Of a DNA stretch of 9,522 nt, positions 1 through 7,910 are shown piece by piece. The stretch is from Epsilonproteobacteria bacterium 4484_65 (GTDB lineage: Bacteria; Campylobacterota; Campylobacteria; Campylobacterales; Sulfurovaceae). The DNA is taken from positions 1 through 9,522 of the forward strand of contig NATJ01000108.1 of NCBI GenBank assembly GCA_002085305.1. The letters run 5' to 3'. A program made the position numbers and the translations under genes. Position 1 is the stretch's first letter. Each line of letters starts with the position of its first letter. The notes under the pieces were generated by a model. It had not been told where the DNA came from. It saw only the letters and a program-made list of their open reading frames with translations, and ran no database searches.

Positions 1-1544
1 TTTTGTTTTTGTGATATTTTTGTCTTTATTGCAGGAGATTTTTTCTGCTTCTGGGGTGTTTTTGTCTTCATAGCCCATAATGATTTTTGAGCAGACTCTT
101 TTTTTGCTACTTTTTTGACAACTTTATTATCTACTCTCGTCACACCTCTGCCTTTATACTTTACCAACCATGTCATAATATCATTTTGAAGTTTTGCAGC
201 CTTCCATCTTCCCTGATTGGTATTGACCAGTATCACTACAGTGTAGAGTCTACCCGTTTTACTTTTGACATACCCACCGATATTTTTAACTCTTTTCAGT
301 GTCCCCGTTTTCATCCAAGCACGTTTTTTAACAGCGGTTCCTCTAAAACGCTTTTTGATGGTTCCATCGACCCCTGCGATGGAAAGGGTGTTCATCCATC
401 TTTGTCCATAACGGCTATAAGCATTATCATACATATCTGCTAAGATCTTTGCAGACATTTTTGCAGAGCGTGAAAGCCCACTGCCGTTATCTATTTTCAG
501 TGTCCCTCTACTCAAAGCACCTTTACTTCTTAAAATGTACTCAACAGCCTTTCGCCCTTTGTCGGCTGTAGCTGGTGCACCATATACTTTAGCTCCTAAA
601 AAAAGCAATAGATGACGTGCATAAAGGTTATTTGATTTTTTAGCTGTTTTAGAGACGATCTTTTCTAAACTTTTAGAGTAATGCGTGAACAGTATATTTG
701 CATTGGGAGAAATTTTACTTAAACGCATAGTACCAGCTACTTCTACGCCTGATCTTTTCAATGCATCTTTAAGGGCATAATAAAAGGATTTATAGGGTTT
801 AGTAATGACTTTACATATATTACGTTTTCCACATCGCTTGGAAATTTTACCTTGCAGTAGAACCTCAGGTACTACTTTGCTCTTATCTATCTTCACACGC
901 GGCCAAGAATATCTACCTCTGCATGGTTTGTTTACACGTTGTAATTTGTTGCGTATTTTATAACTTCCATCTACATGTTTTTTACGTACATCATTTTTGT
1001 TTGGTGTAACACAAATGGTACTTACGCGCTCGTTGAACATCATGGCATCAGGCATTGCATTATACGGGCTGAAGGTATGTTGATCAAATCCTGAATTGTC
1101 TTTTGATCCCACATCAAAATAAGTTCTATCTATTACAATATTGCCCGTGATCTTTTGGATACCTTTAGCCTTGATATTTGCAACAATACTTTCGAGATCT
1201 TTGGCAGCAAGTGTAGGGTCACCAAAACCTTTCACATGCAAGTCACCGCGAAGTACACCATTTTGCAGTGCACCTGTAGTATAAAACTGTGTAGGCCAAC
1301 GATAATCAAACCCCAGTTTTAACACAGCAGCATAGGTTGCCAAAACTTTTATCACTGAAGCAGGTGTTCTTGTTTTCTCTGCATTGAGAGAAGCGATGAC
1401 TCTGCCCCCTGCACCTACCTCTTTAATATAAATACTTATATCTTTTTTTGAAATTCCAGATTTCTTTATCTGAGCTTCAATCCCTGCCGGTAGAGCATAC
1501 AAATAAAGAGAGAGTGCAAAATACCACACAATAAGTTTTGTCAA
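1..1544 (-). CDS. dacB: D-alanyl-D-alanine carboxypeptidase/endopeptidase, PBP4 (DacB) family; 3' end outside window
   Basis: Periplasmic penicillin-binding protein of the S13 family, which cleaves the terminal D-Ala or the D-Ala-mDAP crosslinks of peptidoglycan. Reading the minus strand from TTG at 1544 gives an uninterrupted frame to the left edge (514 codons). All three active-site motifs are in frame: SVIK (Ser63, Lys66), SNN (Ser304) and KTG (Lys412), close to their positions in E. coli PBP4, so no internal loss is apparent. The N-terminus (MTKLIVWYFALSLYLYA) is a typical signal peptide. The TTG start is chosen because an in-frame TAA lies four codons upstream, AAGGA sits 6 bases before it, and TTGA overlaps the stop of the upstream lyase gene, implying translational coupling. 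Odd: after the catalytic domain the protein continues for more than 50 residues as a lysine-rich, low-complexity tail still open at the edge. Family call is strong; exact activity is inferred. Confidence 0.93.
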   Translation of the reverse strand, partial: MTKLIVWYFALSLYLYALPAGIEAQIKKSGISKKDISIYIKEVGAGGRVIASLNAEKTRTPASVIKVLATYAAVLKLGFDYRWPTQFYTTGALQNGVLRGDLHVKGFGDPTLAAKDLESIVANIKAKGIQKITGNIVIDRTYFDVGSKDNSGFDQHTFSPYNAMPDAMMFNERVSTICVTPNKNDVRKKHVDGSYKIRNKLQRVNKPCRGRYSWPRVKIDKSKVVPEVLLQGKISKRCGKRNICKVITKPYKSFYYALKDALKRSGVEVAGTMRLSKISPNANILFTHYSKSLEKIVSKTAKKSNNLYARHLLLFLGAKVYGAPATADKGRKAVEYILRSKGALSRGTLKIDNGSGLSRSAKMSAKILADMYDNAYSRYGQRWMNTLSIAGVDGTIKKRFRGTAVKKRAWMKTGTLKRVKNIGGYVKSKTGRLYTVVILVNTNQGRWKAAKLQNDIMTWLVKYKGRGVTRVDNKVVKKVAKKESAQKSLWAMKTKTPQKQKKSPAIKTKISQKQ

Positions 1545-2600
1545 ATTCTTTCCTTATATGCAGTCAACAGTCTCTGCATCGCTTCTTCCAACACCTCTTT
1601 AGATGTCCCTACATTTAGGCGCATAAATCCCTCACCTGCTTTACCAAAACTTTTTCCGTCATTCAGTCCAAGCTTGGCTTCATAGACAAAGAAGTTGACC
1701 AAATCTTCATGTGTAAAGCCCATCTTGCTACAATCAAGCCATACTAAAAAAGTTGCTTCTGTTTTAACAGTTTTTATAGGTAGTTTATGGGTTTTAAAAA
1801 ATGCATTCACATATGCAATATTGGCGGAAAGATACACTTTTAAAGCCTCCAACCACTCTGAACCTTCTTCATATGCAGCCATAAGTGCTTCTATACCAAA
1901 AGGATTTCCATTGGTAATGCCTGATCTATTCTGCTCTACCGTATATCTTCTACGGAGTTTATCGTCGGGTATAATAGCATAAGAAGTATTGAGTCCTGCA
2001 ACATTGAATGTTTTTGAAGGTGCATTTAGAATAATACATCTATTTTGCATCTTCTCAAAACTCCCTATTGTGTGGAGAACAGAGCAGAAAAAGTTTTGCC
2101 TCTTTTACTTTTGTTTCAAAGTCTTCAAGATCTATCTCGTACTTACCATTATTATAGACTAGAGTATTGTCAAGAAGTTTTCTCTTTCTATGCTTCACCG
2201 AAGATGCGAAAGGAGGATAAATGGGTGTTTGTATGAGTATGCCATCACCCTTTTTTGTGAATGCTTCTATAGCAAAATTCATAGAAGGCACGACCCCATA
2301 ACAGGGCACGACCCAGTTCGTTTTAATTTTCCAGTCAAAACGTTTTTCCATCCATTTTCTGATAGCCGTGTAGTATCGTTTAGGATAAACGGTATAACCG
2401 TAAAGAGGATGTTGTGCTCTTTTTTTCATAGCATCCTGGACACAAACGGGAGAAGCCAGATCCATATCAGCTACCCATAAAGGGAGCAGATCATCTGTAC
2501 CAAACTTTTTTATGGCATCATCTAGTTTAGTGGTATAAGTGCCTCTTCTGTCTTGCGCTTCAAAATTCATCTTCTTACCCATTACTATCGTTTCTGCCAT
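1541..2600 (-). pseudogene. patB: PatB/MalY-type PLP-dependent C-S lyase (aminotransferase class I/II fold), broken by internal deletion and frameshift; candidate ovothiol lyase (OvoB role)
   Basis: Family members are PLP enzymes that split C-S bonds in cystathionine-like substrates. The first frame (2600 or 2582 down to about 2067) has the family N-terminus: DRRGT, LPLWVADMD, YGYT, TPIYPPF and LLCSPHN. The second frame (about 2068 to 1541) resumes with GSFEKMQNR, then APSKTFNVAGL, whose Lys is the expected Schiff-base residue, and a normal C-terminus. Between SPHN and GSFEK about 40 residues expected in the family are absent, including the block with the PLP-binding Asp (SDEIH in relatives). 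The join at about 2062-2070 also shifts the frame, giving TGA two codons after the out-of-frame Arg-Glu-Phe. No simple indel restores a complete enzyme. The ATG at 2582, two bases after the ovoA stop, fits the family N-terminus better than 2600. Adjacency to ovoA suggests it supplied the C-S lyase step of ovothiol synthesis; that role is inferred. An assembly error is the alternative. Confidence 0.85.
1551..1555 (-). promoter_or_regulatory. Ribosome binding site for dacB
   Basis: AAGGA on the minus strand, 6 bases upstream of the TTG codon at 1544. It supports a non-ATG start for dacB; no ATG exists between the in-frame stop just upstream and the signal-peptide coding region. Confidence 0.6.
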
Positions 2601-4693
2601 ACTGTCATCTCTGCAATACTATGCTGATGTTTTCTAGCTGTTTCCTGGATGACAAAAGGGACATCTCTTGTATCTACGAGTTCAAAGTGGGGTTCCAGTA
2701 TTTCTTTTAAACCCTCTAAAGTACTAACATTCTCACCATCTCTTTTATAGCCGCCTATCCATTTTTCTTTAGGCGTAGACTCCTCTTGCCATGTATAAGG
2801 AGATGTCATAATGAATAGTCCTCCATCATTAAGACGTGAAGCAAGTGAGTCCAAAAATTTCTTAGGGTCATAAAGTCTGTCTATAAGATTGCCTGCAAAG
2901 ACAAGGTCAAACTCTTTGAAAATAGGCTTTAGATTACAAGCATCTGATTGCCAAAATGCTACTTTCTTACGTTCATTTTCCAAATTAAAATCTGCAAGAT
3001 TCACTTCATAAAAGTTTTCCAGTTCGCCCTCTGTAGGCATAACATAACGGAGTACACCATTCTCTTTAAGTGCTTGTGCTTCTTGTATAAACCTTGCAGA
3101 AAAATCTACACCTATCACTTCATCAAAGCCGCGTGCAAGTTCAAAAGAGCTTCGTCCTATTGCACAACCTATATCAAATGCTTTTCGTTTTGGTTTATCT
3201 TGCATGTATTCCAAAGCTAAACTTGCACACTTAGTAGGATAATTCTCCACACCCAAGCCATTTTCACCCCAACCAAAATGGCAATACTGAGAAATAATGC
3301 TGTCTGTGGTATAAGAGTTGGTCGTTACTTTCTCTTCATAACTACTCTCTACATATCTAAAACCCACATGCTGATAAAAATGTCTCCTGAAACCGTAACG
3401 GCTCTCTTGCGTAGCAAGGTTTCCACAACTTACCCATGAACCTCCGTTAATGAGATTATGTTTACCATCAAAAGTCGGTACGGTAAAGTCATCATAGATA
3501 GGATGTACTTTAAATCCTTCGAAAGGATAGATAGGTGTGCGTGACCACTGCCAAACATTACCTACCACATCATAAAATCCATCCTGTTCATATGTATCTA
3601 CCGGCACGGAAGAAGCAAAGCCCTCTAAGTTGATGTTTGCAGGAACTTTACCTTTCGCAATCCATTCCAAATAACCAGGTACATTCACTGCATCACGTAA
3701 ACGTATATACTCATCTTCCGTAGGTAATGTGATAGTTCTTCCCTCTTTTTCACTCAGCCATTTACAAAATGCTTCTGCTTCCAAATAATTCACTTCTACA
3801 GGCCAGTTAAGCGGTAGGTCTATCTCACGGCTTAATGTACGAAATCTATAACCTGTCTTAGCAGTATCATCTTCTATCCAAAACAGAGGATATTTGGCAT
3901 GGGTATATTTTTTCCATGATACACCCTCTTCAGACCAAAAATCATCACACTCATAACCACCCTCTTCAACAAAAGTGAGAAATTCCGCATTGCTGGTTAA
4001 GTACTTAGATGCTTTAAATGCCGGGATATCTACCTGATGCACACCATATTCATTATCCCATCCATAAAGTTGTGCATCTCTGTTTTTACCCAGTATCACC
4101 ATACCGGCACTCACATCCAAAAGTTCATTTTCAGGAGCATCCCCCACACTTCCACACTCTTTCCATTTTGCATCTTCTTTGATCATATTAAAAGGAAGTT
4201 GACGTAGAAGTACAGAAGAGGTTTCAAGATGGATGTTCTCATGTTCTACACCCATTAGGACGATCCACCAAGGAGAACTTTCAGTAATAGGAAGTGTTAA
4301 AGGAAGTCTGTCTATCAAGTTAGAGACAAGATCATATACTTTATCTCGATACGTTTGTGTCTCTTCCAGTGTGGGCCATTCATAATGTTTTTCATTTAAG
4401 TCATCCCAACTCATTTCGTCTACACCCACAGCAAAGATAGATTCCAACTTTGCATCAATACGTTCATCTATGATCTTTGCGAGTTTAAATTTGTTAATGA
4501 AGAATGTGGCTGTATGCCCGTAGTAAAAAATGATAGGGTGACGAAGAGGATCTGCTTTTTGAAAATACGCTTTTTCATCTGCTATGAGATCAAAAAGTGA
4601 TTCATAGCGTTTGTAACAATATTGAAAATAGTCTTTGATCTCTTGTCGTTTAAGTTCAGAGTCTGTTCCGTGAAGCGTAGGCATATTTATCAC
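2585..4693 (-). CDS. ovoA: 5-histidylcysteine sulfoxide synthase / SAM-dependent methyltransferase (OvoA), ovothiol biosynthesis
   Basis: OvoA is a cytoplasmic non-heme iron enzyme that uses O2 to join cysteine to C5 of histidine as a sulfoxide; a fused methyltransferase domain later N-methylates the thiohistidine to ovothiol A. The 702-residue length fits the full bacterial form. Domains in order: a DinB-like N-terminal region with the expected iron ligands, His60 (YYGHTA) and His151/His155 (EHENIHLE); an FGE/sulfatase-modifying-factor fold at about 190-450, with GMVILG, LPTEDEY, DVVGNVWQW, NGGSW and VGFRYV; and a class I methyltransferase from about 465 with the SAM glycine motif FDIGCAIG (506-513). 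The GTG start at 4693 is chosen because AAGGGG lies 6 bases upstream; ATG at 4684 is an alternative. It lies 47 bases after the small membrane gene without a convincing promoter, so it is likely in the same operon. The lyase expected to act next is encoded immediately downstream but is broken. Confidence 0.95.
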   Translation of the reverse strand: MINMPTLHGTDSELKRQEIKDYFQYCYKRYESLFDLIADEKAYFQKADPLRHPIIFYYGHTATFFINKFKLAKIIDERIDAKLESIFAVGVDEMSWDDLNEKHYEWPTLEETQTYRDKVYDLVSNLIDRLPLTLPITESSPWWIVLMGVEHENIHLETSSVLLRQLPFNMIKEDAKWKECGSVGDAPENELLDVSAGMVILGKNRDAQLYGWDNEYGVHQVDIPAFKASKYLTSNAEFLTFVEEGGYECDDFWSEEGVSWKKYTHAKYPLFWIEDDTAKTGYRFRTLSREIDLPLNWPVEVNYLEAEAFCKWLSEKEGRTITLPTEDEYIRLRDAVNVPGYLEWIAKGKVPANINLEGFASSVPVDTYEQDGFYDVVGNVWQWSRTPIYPFEGFKVHPIYDDFTVPTFDGKHNLINGGSWVSCGNLATQESRYGFRRHFYQHVGFRYVESSYEEKVTTNSYTTDSIISQYCHFGWGENGLGVENYPTKCASLALEYMQDKPKRKAFDIGCAIGRSSFELARGFDEVIGVDFSARFIQEAQALKENGVLRYVMPTEGELENFYEVNLADFNLENERKKVAFWQSDACNLKPIFKEFDLVFAGNLIDRLYDPKKFLDSLASRLNDGGLFIMTSPYTWQEESTPKEKWIGGYKRDGENVSTLEGLKEILEPHFELVDTRDVPFVIQETARKHQHSIAEMTVWQKR

Positions 4694-4699
4694 AATTTA

Positions 4700-4707
4700 C
4701 CCCTTAA
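4700..4707 (-). promoter_or_regulatory. Ribosome binding site for ovoA
   Basis: TTAAGGGG on the minus strand ends 6 bases before the GTG at 4693. The spacing favours GTG over the ATG three codons further in as the ovoA start. Confidence 0.6.
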
Positions 4708-4740
4708 AAGTAATATCATAGTCAAGATACCTAACCAGGC

Positions 4741-5079
4741 TTAAAAGTCTGCCTTCTCTTTAGAACTCTCTACTATAGAGATAATAATAGTATAAAGATT
4801 CGCAATAACCGCCCCTATAACCAATCCTGTAGCAAATGCATGATTCTCATAAAACTTTAGTGCAAAAAATGCAGGTATCAAGTGCAGGTCAGCCACCAAT
4901 GAACCTGCCAAGAGTTCTGCTGAAAGTATATTTCTCACACCAATTTTCATAATGGTCGAAATAACATTTACAGACCCTGCAATAAAAAGTGCTACAAGTG
5001 ACTCTTCATACAAAAATGCTGCAGATGTCGTAAGACTCATTAACGTAAAAAATATATAAAAAACTTTTCCCCAATGCAT
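4741..5079 (-). CDS. Small conserved integral membrane protein (probably DUF6394 family), function unknown
   Basis: A 112-residue hydrophobic protein with about four predicted membrane segments (roughly residues 5-23, 27-45, 60-76 and 80-102), short loops, and a charged C-terminus (SSKEKADF). Between the second and third segments is a likely conserved block, KIGVRNILSAELLAGSLVADLH, containing charged residues in an otherwise apolar protein. I believe it belongs to the uncharacterised family labelled DUF6394, but that is from memory of its appearance. The start is well supported: ATG at 5079 with AAGGAG 5 bases upstream. It begins 35 bases after the position where the native secF frame ends (5115), so it is almost certainly co-transcribed with yajC-secD-secF. 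Position in the Sec operon hints at an envelope role, but nothing in the sequence fixes a function. Confidence 0.8.
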   Translation of the reverse strand: MHWGKVFYIFFTLMSLTTSAAFLYEESLVALFIAGSVNVISTIMKIGVRNILSAELLAGSLVADLHLIPAFFALKFYENHAFATGLVIGAVIANLYTIIISIVESSKEKADF

Positions 5080-5114
5080 AGTGACTCCTTAAAATTTAAT
5101 TATATCGTAGATAT

Positions 5115-5934
5115 CTATATAGTCCCATTTTCGTACATAGCACGCATTTTCTCTTTTTCTTTCTCTCTTTTGAGTTTTGCAGCTTCTTTTTCTCTGAAAC
5201 CGCTTACAGAGAAACCAAGCCACATCAAAATAGGAGAGGCAACAAAAATAGATGATATCACCAAGATCAGGGTTCTTGATAGTTCTAATACCCTCACGGA
5301 TACGGTCAAAAACGATGATCGTATCATTCAGTGAGTAGCCCAGTATGGTCAGCAATGCGGCCAGGGTATCGAGGTTTACTTCTATATTGAACAGTACCAC
5401 TGCACCCATGGCAATGGTAACATCATGCACGAGTGCCATGACTGAAGCCACAGCAAAACGCCATTCAAACCTGAAAGAGACATAGATAAGAATACCTATG
5501 ATAGCAAGAAGCATGGACATGAGGCCTTTTTCGCGAAGTTCAGAACCGACTTTCGCACCTACCATATCTACTCTTCTTACTTCAAACTTACCTGTATCTT
5601 TAAGAAGTGAGCGCATTTTATCACCCACATCTTCGCCTAAAGCCTTAGAACTTGTTTTTGTACGAATGACCACTTCATCATCAGAACCAAAGTAGGTAAC
5701 TGAAGCACTCTCATAATTTTTATCTTGAGCAATAGCTTCTCTGATGTTCTTTATAGGTGCTTTACCTTCATATTGGACCTGTACAAGTGTACCACCTGCG
5801 AAGTCAATACCATAATTAAAACCTTTTGTTAAAATAAGTCCCAATGCAATAATAAGCACTGTAATAGAAAGAAGGCCAAAACGCTTACTCTTACTCATTA
5901 AAGCAAGAGGTTTTTCATATTTAAATACTTGCAT
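5115..5934 (-). pseudogene. secF: Protein translocase subunit SecF, disrupted by internal deletion and frameshift
   Basis: SecF pairs with SecD in the inner membrane and uses the proton gradient to help pull preproteins through SecYEG. The first frame is normal to about residue 226: TM1 (about 20-37), the FNYGIDFAGGT motif, the small periplasmic domain, TM2-TM4 with HDVTIAMG (170-177) and GYSLNDTIIVFDRIREG (199-215). At about 5252-5260 the native continuation moves to another frame, which reads SSIFVASPILMWLGF and a charged tail ending MRAMYENGTI at TAG, 5115. Compared with E. coli SecF, about 49 residues are missing at the join, covering TM5 and most of TM6. The first frame instead runs on with a non-homologous tail to 5089, giving 281 residues. 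The start is firm: ATG overlaps the secD stop (TAATG) and GGGGGAG lies just upstream. Loss of SecF is very harmful in known bacteria, so an assembly artefact is a serious alternative. Confidence 0.88.
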
Positions 5935-7514
5935 TATTTTACTCCCCCTGCTTTAATACCAAACCAGAATCCCAGTTTTTTCTTATCTATTTTAGGAAGC
6001 AGCCACTGGTAAATTCCATGTGTTCCAAGAATAGCTGTTAACATCGATGCCAGGATACCAATACTCATAGTGAGTGCAAAACCCTTGATCGCTCCGGTAC
6101 CATACACATACAGTACTACCGCTGCGATCAGTGTTGTAACATTGGCATCCAAAATAGCTGTAAAGGCATTATCATATCCATCTTCTATTGACTTGGCCAC
6201 AGATTTACCTTCCTGCAGCAGTTCTCGAATACGCTCCGTAATAATAACGTTAGCATCAACAGCCATACCGACCGTCAGGACAATACCTGCCATTCCCGGC
6301 AAAGTAAGTGTAGCCCCAAACAGTGACATAATTGCCAATATCAGAAAGAGGTTACCTATAAGAGCAACATCTGCAACTATACCTGCTGCACCATAATAAA
6401 CAATCATAAAGATAACAACAAGCAGGAAACCAAATGCCAATGCCATTGAACTCGCTTTAATACTGTCTGCTCCCAAACTTGGTCCGACAGATCTTTTCTC
6501 CATCACATATACAGGCGCAAGCAATGCTCCTGAACGAAGTGCAATAGCCAAGTCATGTGCTTCTGAAAGTTCAAATCTTCCAGAGATCTGCACACGGCCA
6601 CCTCCGATACGTTCATTGATGTTTGGTGCAGAATAGACTTTATTGTCTAAAACAACAGCCATACGCTTCCCTACACTTTTACCGGTAAAGTCACCAAATA
6701 TTTTGGCACCTTGCCCATTCAGTGTAAAGTTTATCACAGGTTGATTGTTTTCATCAAACCCTACTTTGGCATCGGTCAACATAGAACCATCCAAAACAGG
6801 AATGGCACGAAGCAGATATTTTTCCGGTGTATTGACATCCGTAAGGATCACATCACCAAAACTTTTTGCTTCATCCGCATTCATAGTGTTGACTCTTGCT
6901 GCCCTGTCTTCATCTACAGCCATAAGCTGTAAGTGCGCTGCACGTGCGATAAGTTCACGTATACGCTGCTCATCTTCCTGTGTTTTGATACCAGGTACCT
7001 CTACAAGGATCTTATCTTCACCCTGTTTTGCCACAGTTGGTTCAGCAAGTCCAAACTCATTGAGTCTATTACGGATGGTGTCTACTGCCTGTTGAATGGC
7101 ATTTTGCTCCGTACGTACCATCTCTTCATCAGTCATTTTAAGAGAAAATTTTAATCCGGTTTCAACAAAAGCAGTACCGGGTAACTCATCTTTAAGAAGT
7201 TTTTTGGCTTTGACAAGATCATCACCATCAAGCAGTTCAAAAGTGATCTCTTCACCATCTATCATACGAAGATCATCAAAGATGATCTCTTCATCATCAA
7301 AAATATACTTTACAGTCGCAGCCATAGATTTGATACGAGACTCAATAGCAATTTCACTTTTGATCCCAAGGAGCATATGAAGTCCACCTTGAAGGTCAAG
7401 CCCCAAAGTGATCTTCTTTCCACTTTCACTTTGCGTCAAAGAGGGAATGGAAAAGACCACCCCAAAAATGAGCGCAAATGCAAAGATAATAACTCTAAAA
7501 TTAAGCGTTTTCAC
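5934..7514 (-). CDS. secD: Protein translocase subunit SecD
   Basis: SecD is an RND-superfamily inner-membrane protein which, with SecF and YajC, assists Sec-dependent export using the proton motive force. From GTG at 7514 it is 526 residues, normal for the family. TM1 is at about 7-24, followed by the SecD signature LGLDLQGG (37-44); a large periplasmic region with IRNRLNEFG and VEVPG; then five C-terminal TM helices including GMAVDANVIITERIRE (416-431), whose Asp is the conserved membrane acidic residue. All six helices are present, unlike in SecF next door. The frame is also open upstream to a TTG at 7538, but GTG 7514 yields the usual short N-terminus (MKTLNFRVIIF), has AAGG 9 bases upstream, and overlaps the yajC stop by 14 bases. 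The stop overlaps the secF ATG by one base (TAATG), indicating coupled translation. Confidence 0.95.
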   Translation of the reverse strand: MKTLNFRVIIFAFALIFGVVFSIPSLTQSESGKKITLGLDLQGGLHMLLGIKSEIAIESRIKSMAATVKYIFDDEEIIFDDLRMIDGEEITFELLDGDDLVKAKKLLKDELPGTAFVETGLKFSLKMTDEEMVRTEQNAIQQAVDTIRNRLNEFGLAEPTVAKQGEDKILVEVPGIKTQEDEQRIRELIARAAHLQLMAVDEDRAARVNTMNADEAKSFGDVILTDVNTPEKYLLRAIPVLDGSMLTDAKVGFDENNQPVINFTLNGQGAKIFGDFTGKSVGKRMAVVLDNKVYSAPNINERIGGGRVQISGRFELSEAHDLAIALRSGALLAPVYVMEKRSVGPSLGADSIKASSMALAFGFLLVVIFMIVYYGAAGIVADVALIGNLFLILAIMSLFGATLTLPGMAGIVLTVGMAVDANVIITERIRELLQEGKSVAKSIEDGYDNAFTAILDANVTTLIAAVVLYVYGTGAIKGFALTMSIGILASMLTAILGTHGIYQWLLPKIDKKKLGFWFGIKAGGVK

Positions 7515-7779
7515 CCAATTCAACCTTTTTTGATACAAAAGCTCTGTCTAGTTTAACGATAACCTCATCATTTAGCTTGATTTTGATAAACTCTTCTTCA
7601 GGTTTAACAATCGTAGCTATCAAACCACCTGTAGTAACGATCTTGTCGCCTTTTACAAGACCTTCAAGCATTGCTGCATGTGTTTTTTGTGCTTTTTGTT
7701 GCGGTCTGATAATTAAAAAATAAAAAATCGCAAATAAGATGATTAGTGGCAAAAATGAAGCCAGTCCATTACTTTCCAT
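7501..7779 (-). CDS. yajC: Sec translocon accessory subunit YajC
   Basis: YajC is a small single-span membrane protein that associates with SecDF. The 92-residue product has one N-terminal helix (about 7-24, SFLPLIILFAIFYFLIIRP), then the signature RPQQKAQKTHAAML and the cytosolic beta-rich block LVKGDKIVTTGGLIATI found in nearly all YajC proteins. The ATG at 7779 has AAGGA about 9 bases upstream and puts the helix at the normal distance from the N-terminus; a longer reading from TTG at 7854 would start inside the promoter and is rejected. It is the first gene of the minus-strand operon, overlaps secD, and is divergent from lnt, as in Campylobacter genomes I know. Confidence 0.95.
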   Translation of the reverse strand: MESNGLASFLPLIILFAIFYFLIIRPQQKAQKTHAAMLEGLVKGDKIVTTGGLIATIVKPEEEFIKIKLNDEVIVKLDRAFVSKKVELGENA

Positions 7780-7825
7780 AAGGAATCCTTTGAATAAAAT
7801 TAGACGATATTTTAGCACTTCTTCT

Positions 7826-7854
7826 ATTATAGGACGCTTTTTCGGCAAAGCCAA
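7826..7854 (-). promoter_or_regulatory. Sigma-70-type promoter for the yajC-secD-secF operon
   Basis: On the minus strand: -35 box TTGGCT (7854-7849), 17-base spacer, and a perfect -10 box TATAAT (7831-7826). Transcription would start at about 7819, leaving a leader of about 40 bases before the yajC ATG at 7779. It is the only good promoter I find upstream of any minus-strand gene here, so it probably serves the whole string to dacB. Confidence 0.7.
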
Positions 7855-7861
7855 AAAAACT

Positions 7862-7910
7862 ACGCTAACGCTAAGTTGTCTTCAGCAGACTGCTCATACG
7901 ACTAGTCGTA
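7862..7910. repeat. Palindrome-rich intergenic segment, including a perfect 14-bp palindrome
   Basis: This stretch between the yajC promoter and the likely lnt start contains a tandem duplication of ACGCTA (7862-7873), a short hairpin AGCAG-A-CTGCT (7884-7894) and a perfect 14-base palindrome TACGACTAGTCGTA (7897-7910) ending two bases before the GTG proposed for lnt. The density of self-complementary sequence suggests a dispersed intergenic repeat or a regulator binding site; I cannot tell which from one copy. Confidence 0.5.

Noticed and set aside
87..443. Plus-strand open frame of 118 codons
   Set aside because: It is antisense to the conserved KTG-containing part of dacB, has no family features and no ribosome site.
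2055..2075. Programmed frameshift joining the two halves of the lyase, or likewise in secF
   Set aside because: No slippery run is present at either join, and conserved residues are physically missing, so recoding could not restore the proteins.
4703..4748. Direct repeat CTTAAAAGT at 4703-4711 and 4740-4748
   Set aside because: Nine AT-rich bases, one copy forming the ovoA ribosome-site region; likely chance.
5115..5327. Separate 70-residue minus-strand gene
   Set aside because: Its second half is the native SecF C-terminus; the first half is an out-of-frame reading of the SecF TM4 region, so it is a fragment of secF and not a gene.
6070..7380. Several plus-strand open frames across secD
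   Set aside because: Antisense shadows of a well-conserved secD reading frame, with no recognisable protein features.
7780..7854. N-terminal extension of yajC from TTG 7854
   Set aside because: It would start inside the -35 box of the operon promoter, and YajC proteins begin just before the membrane helix; ATG 7779 has a ribosome site.
7838..7858. Bidirectional terminator-like hairpin TTTTTCGGC-AAA-GCCAAAAAA
   Set aside because: The GC stem is only three pairs with a mismatch below it, and it lies inside the yajC promoter spacer.
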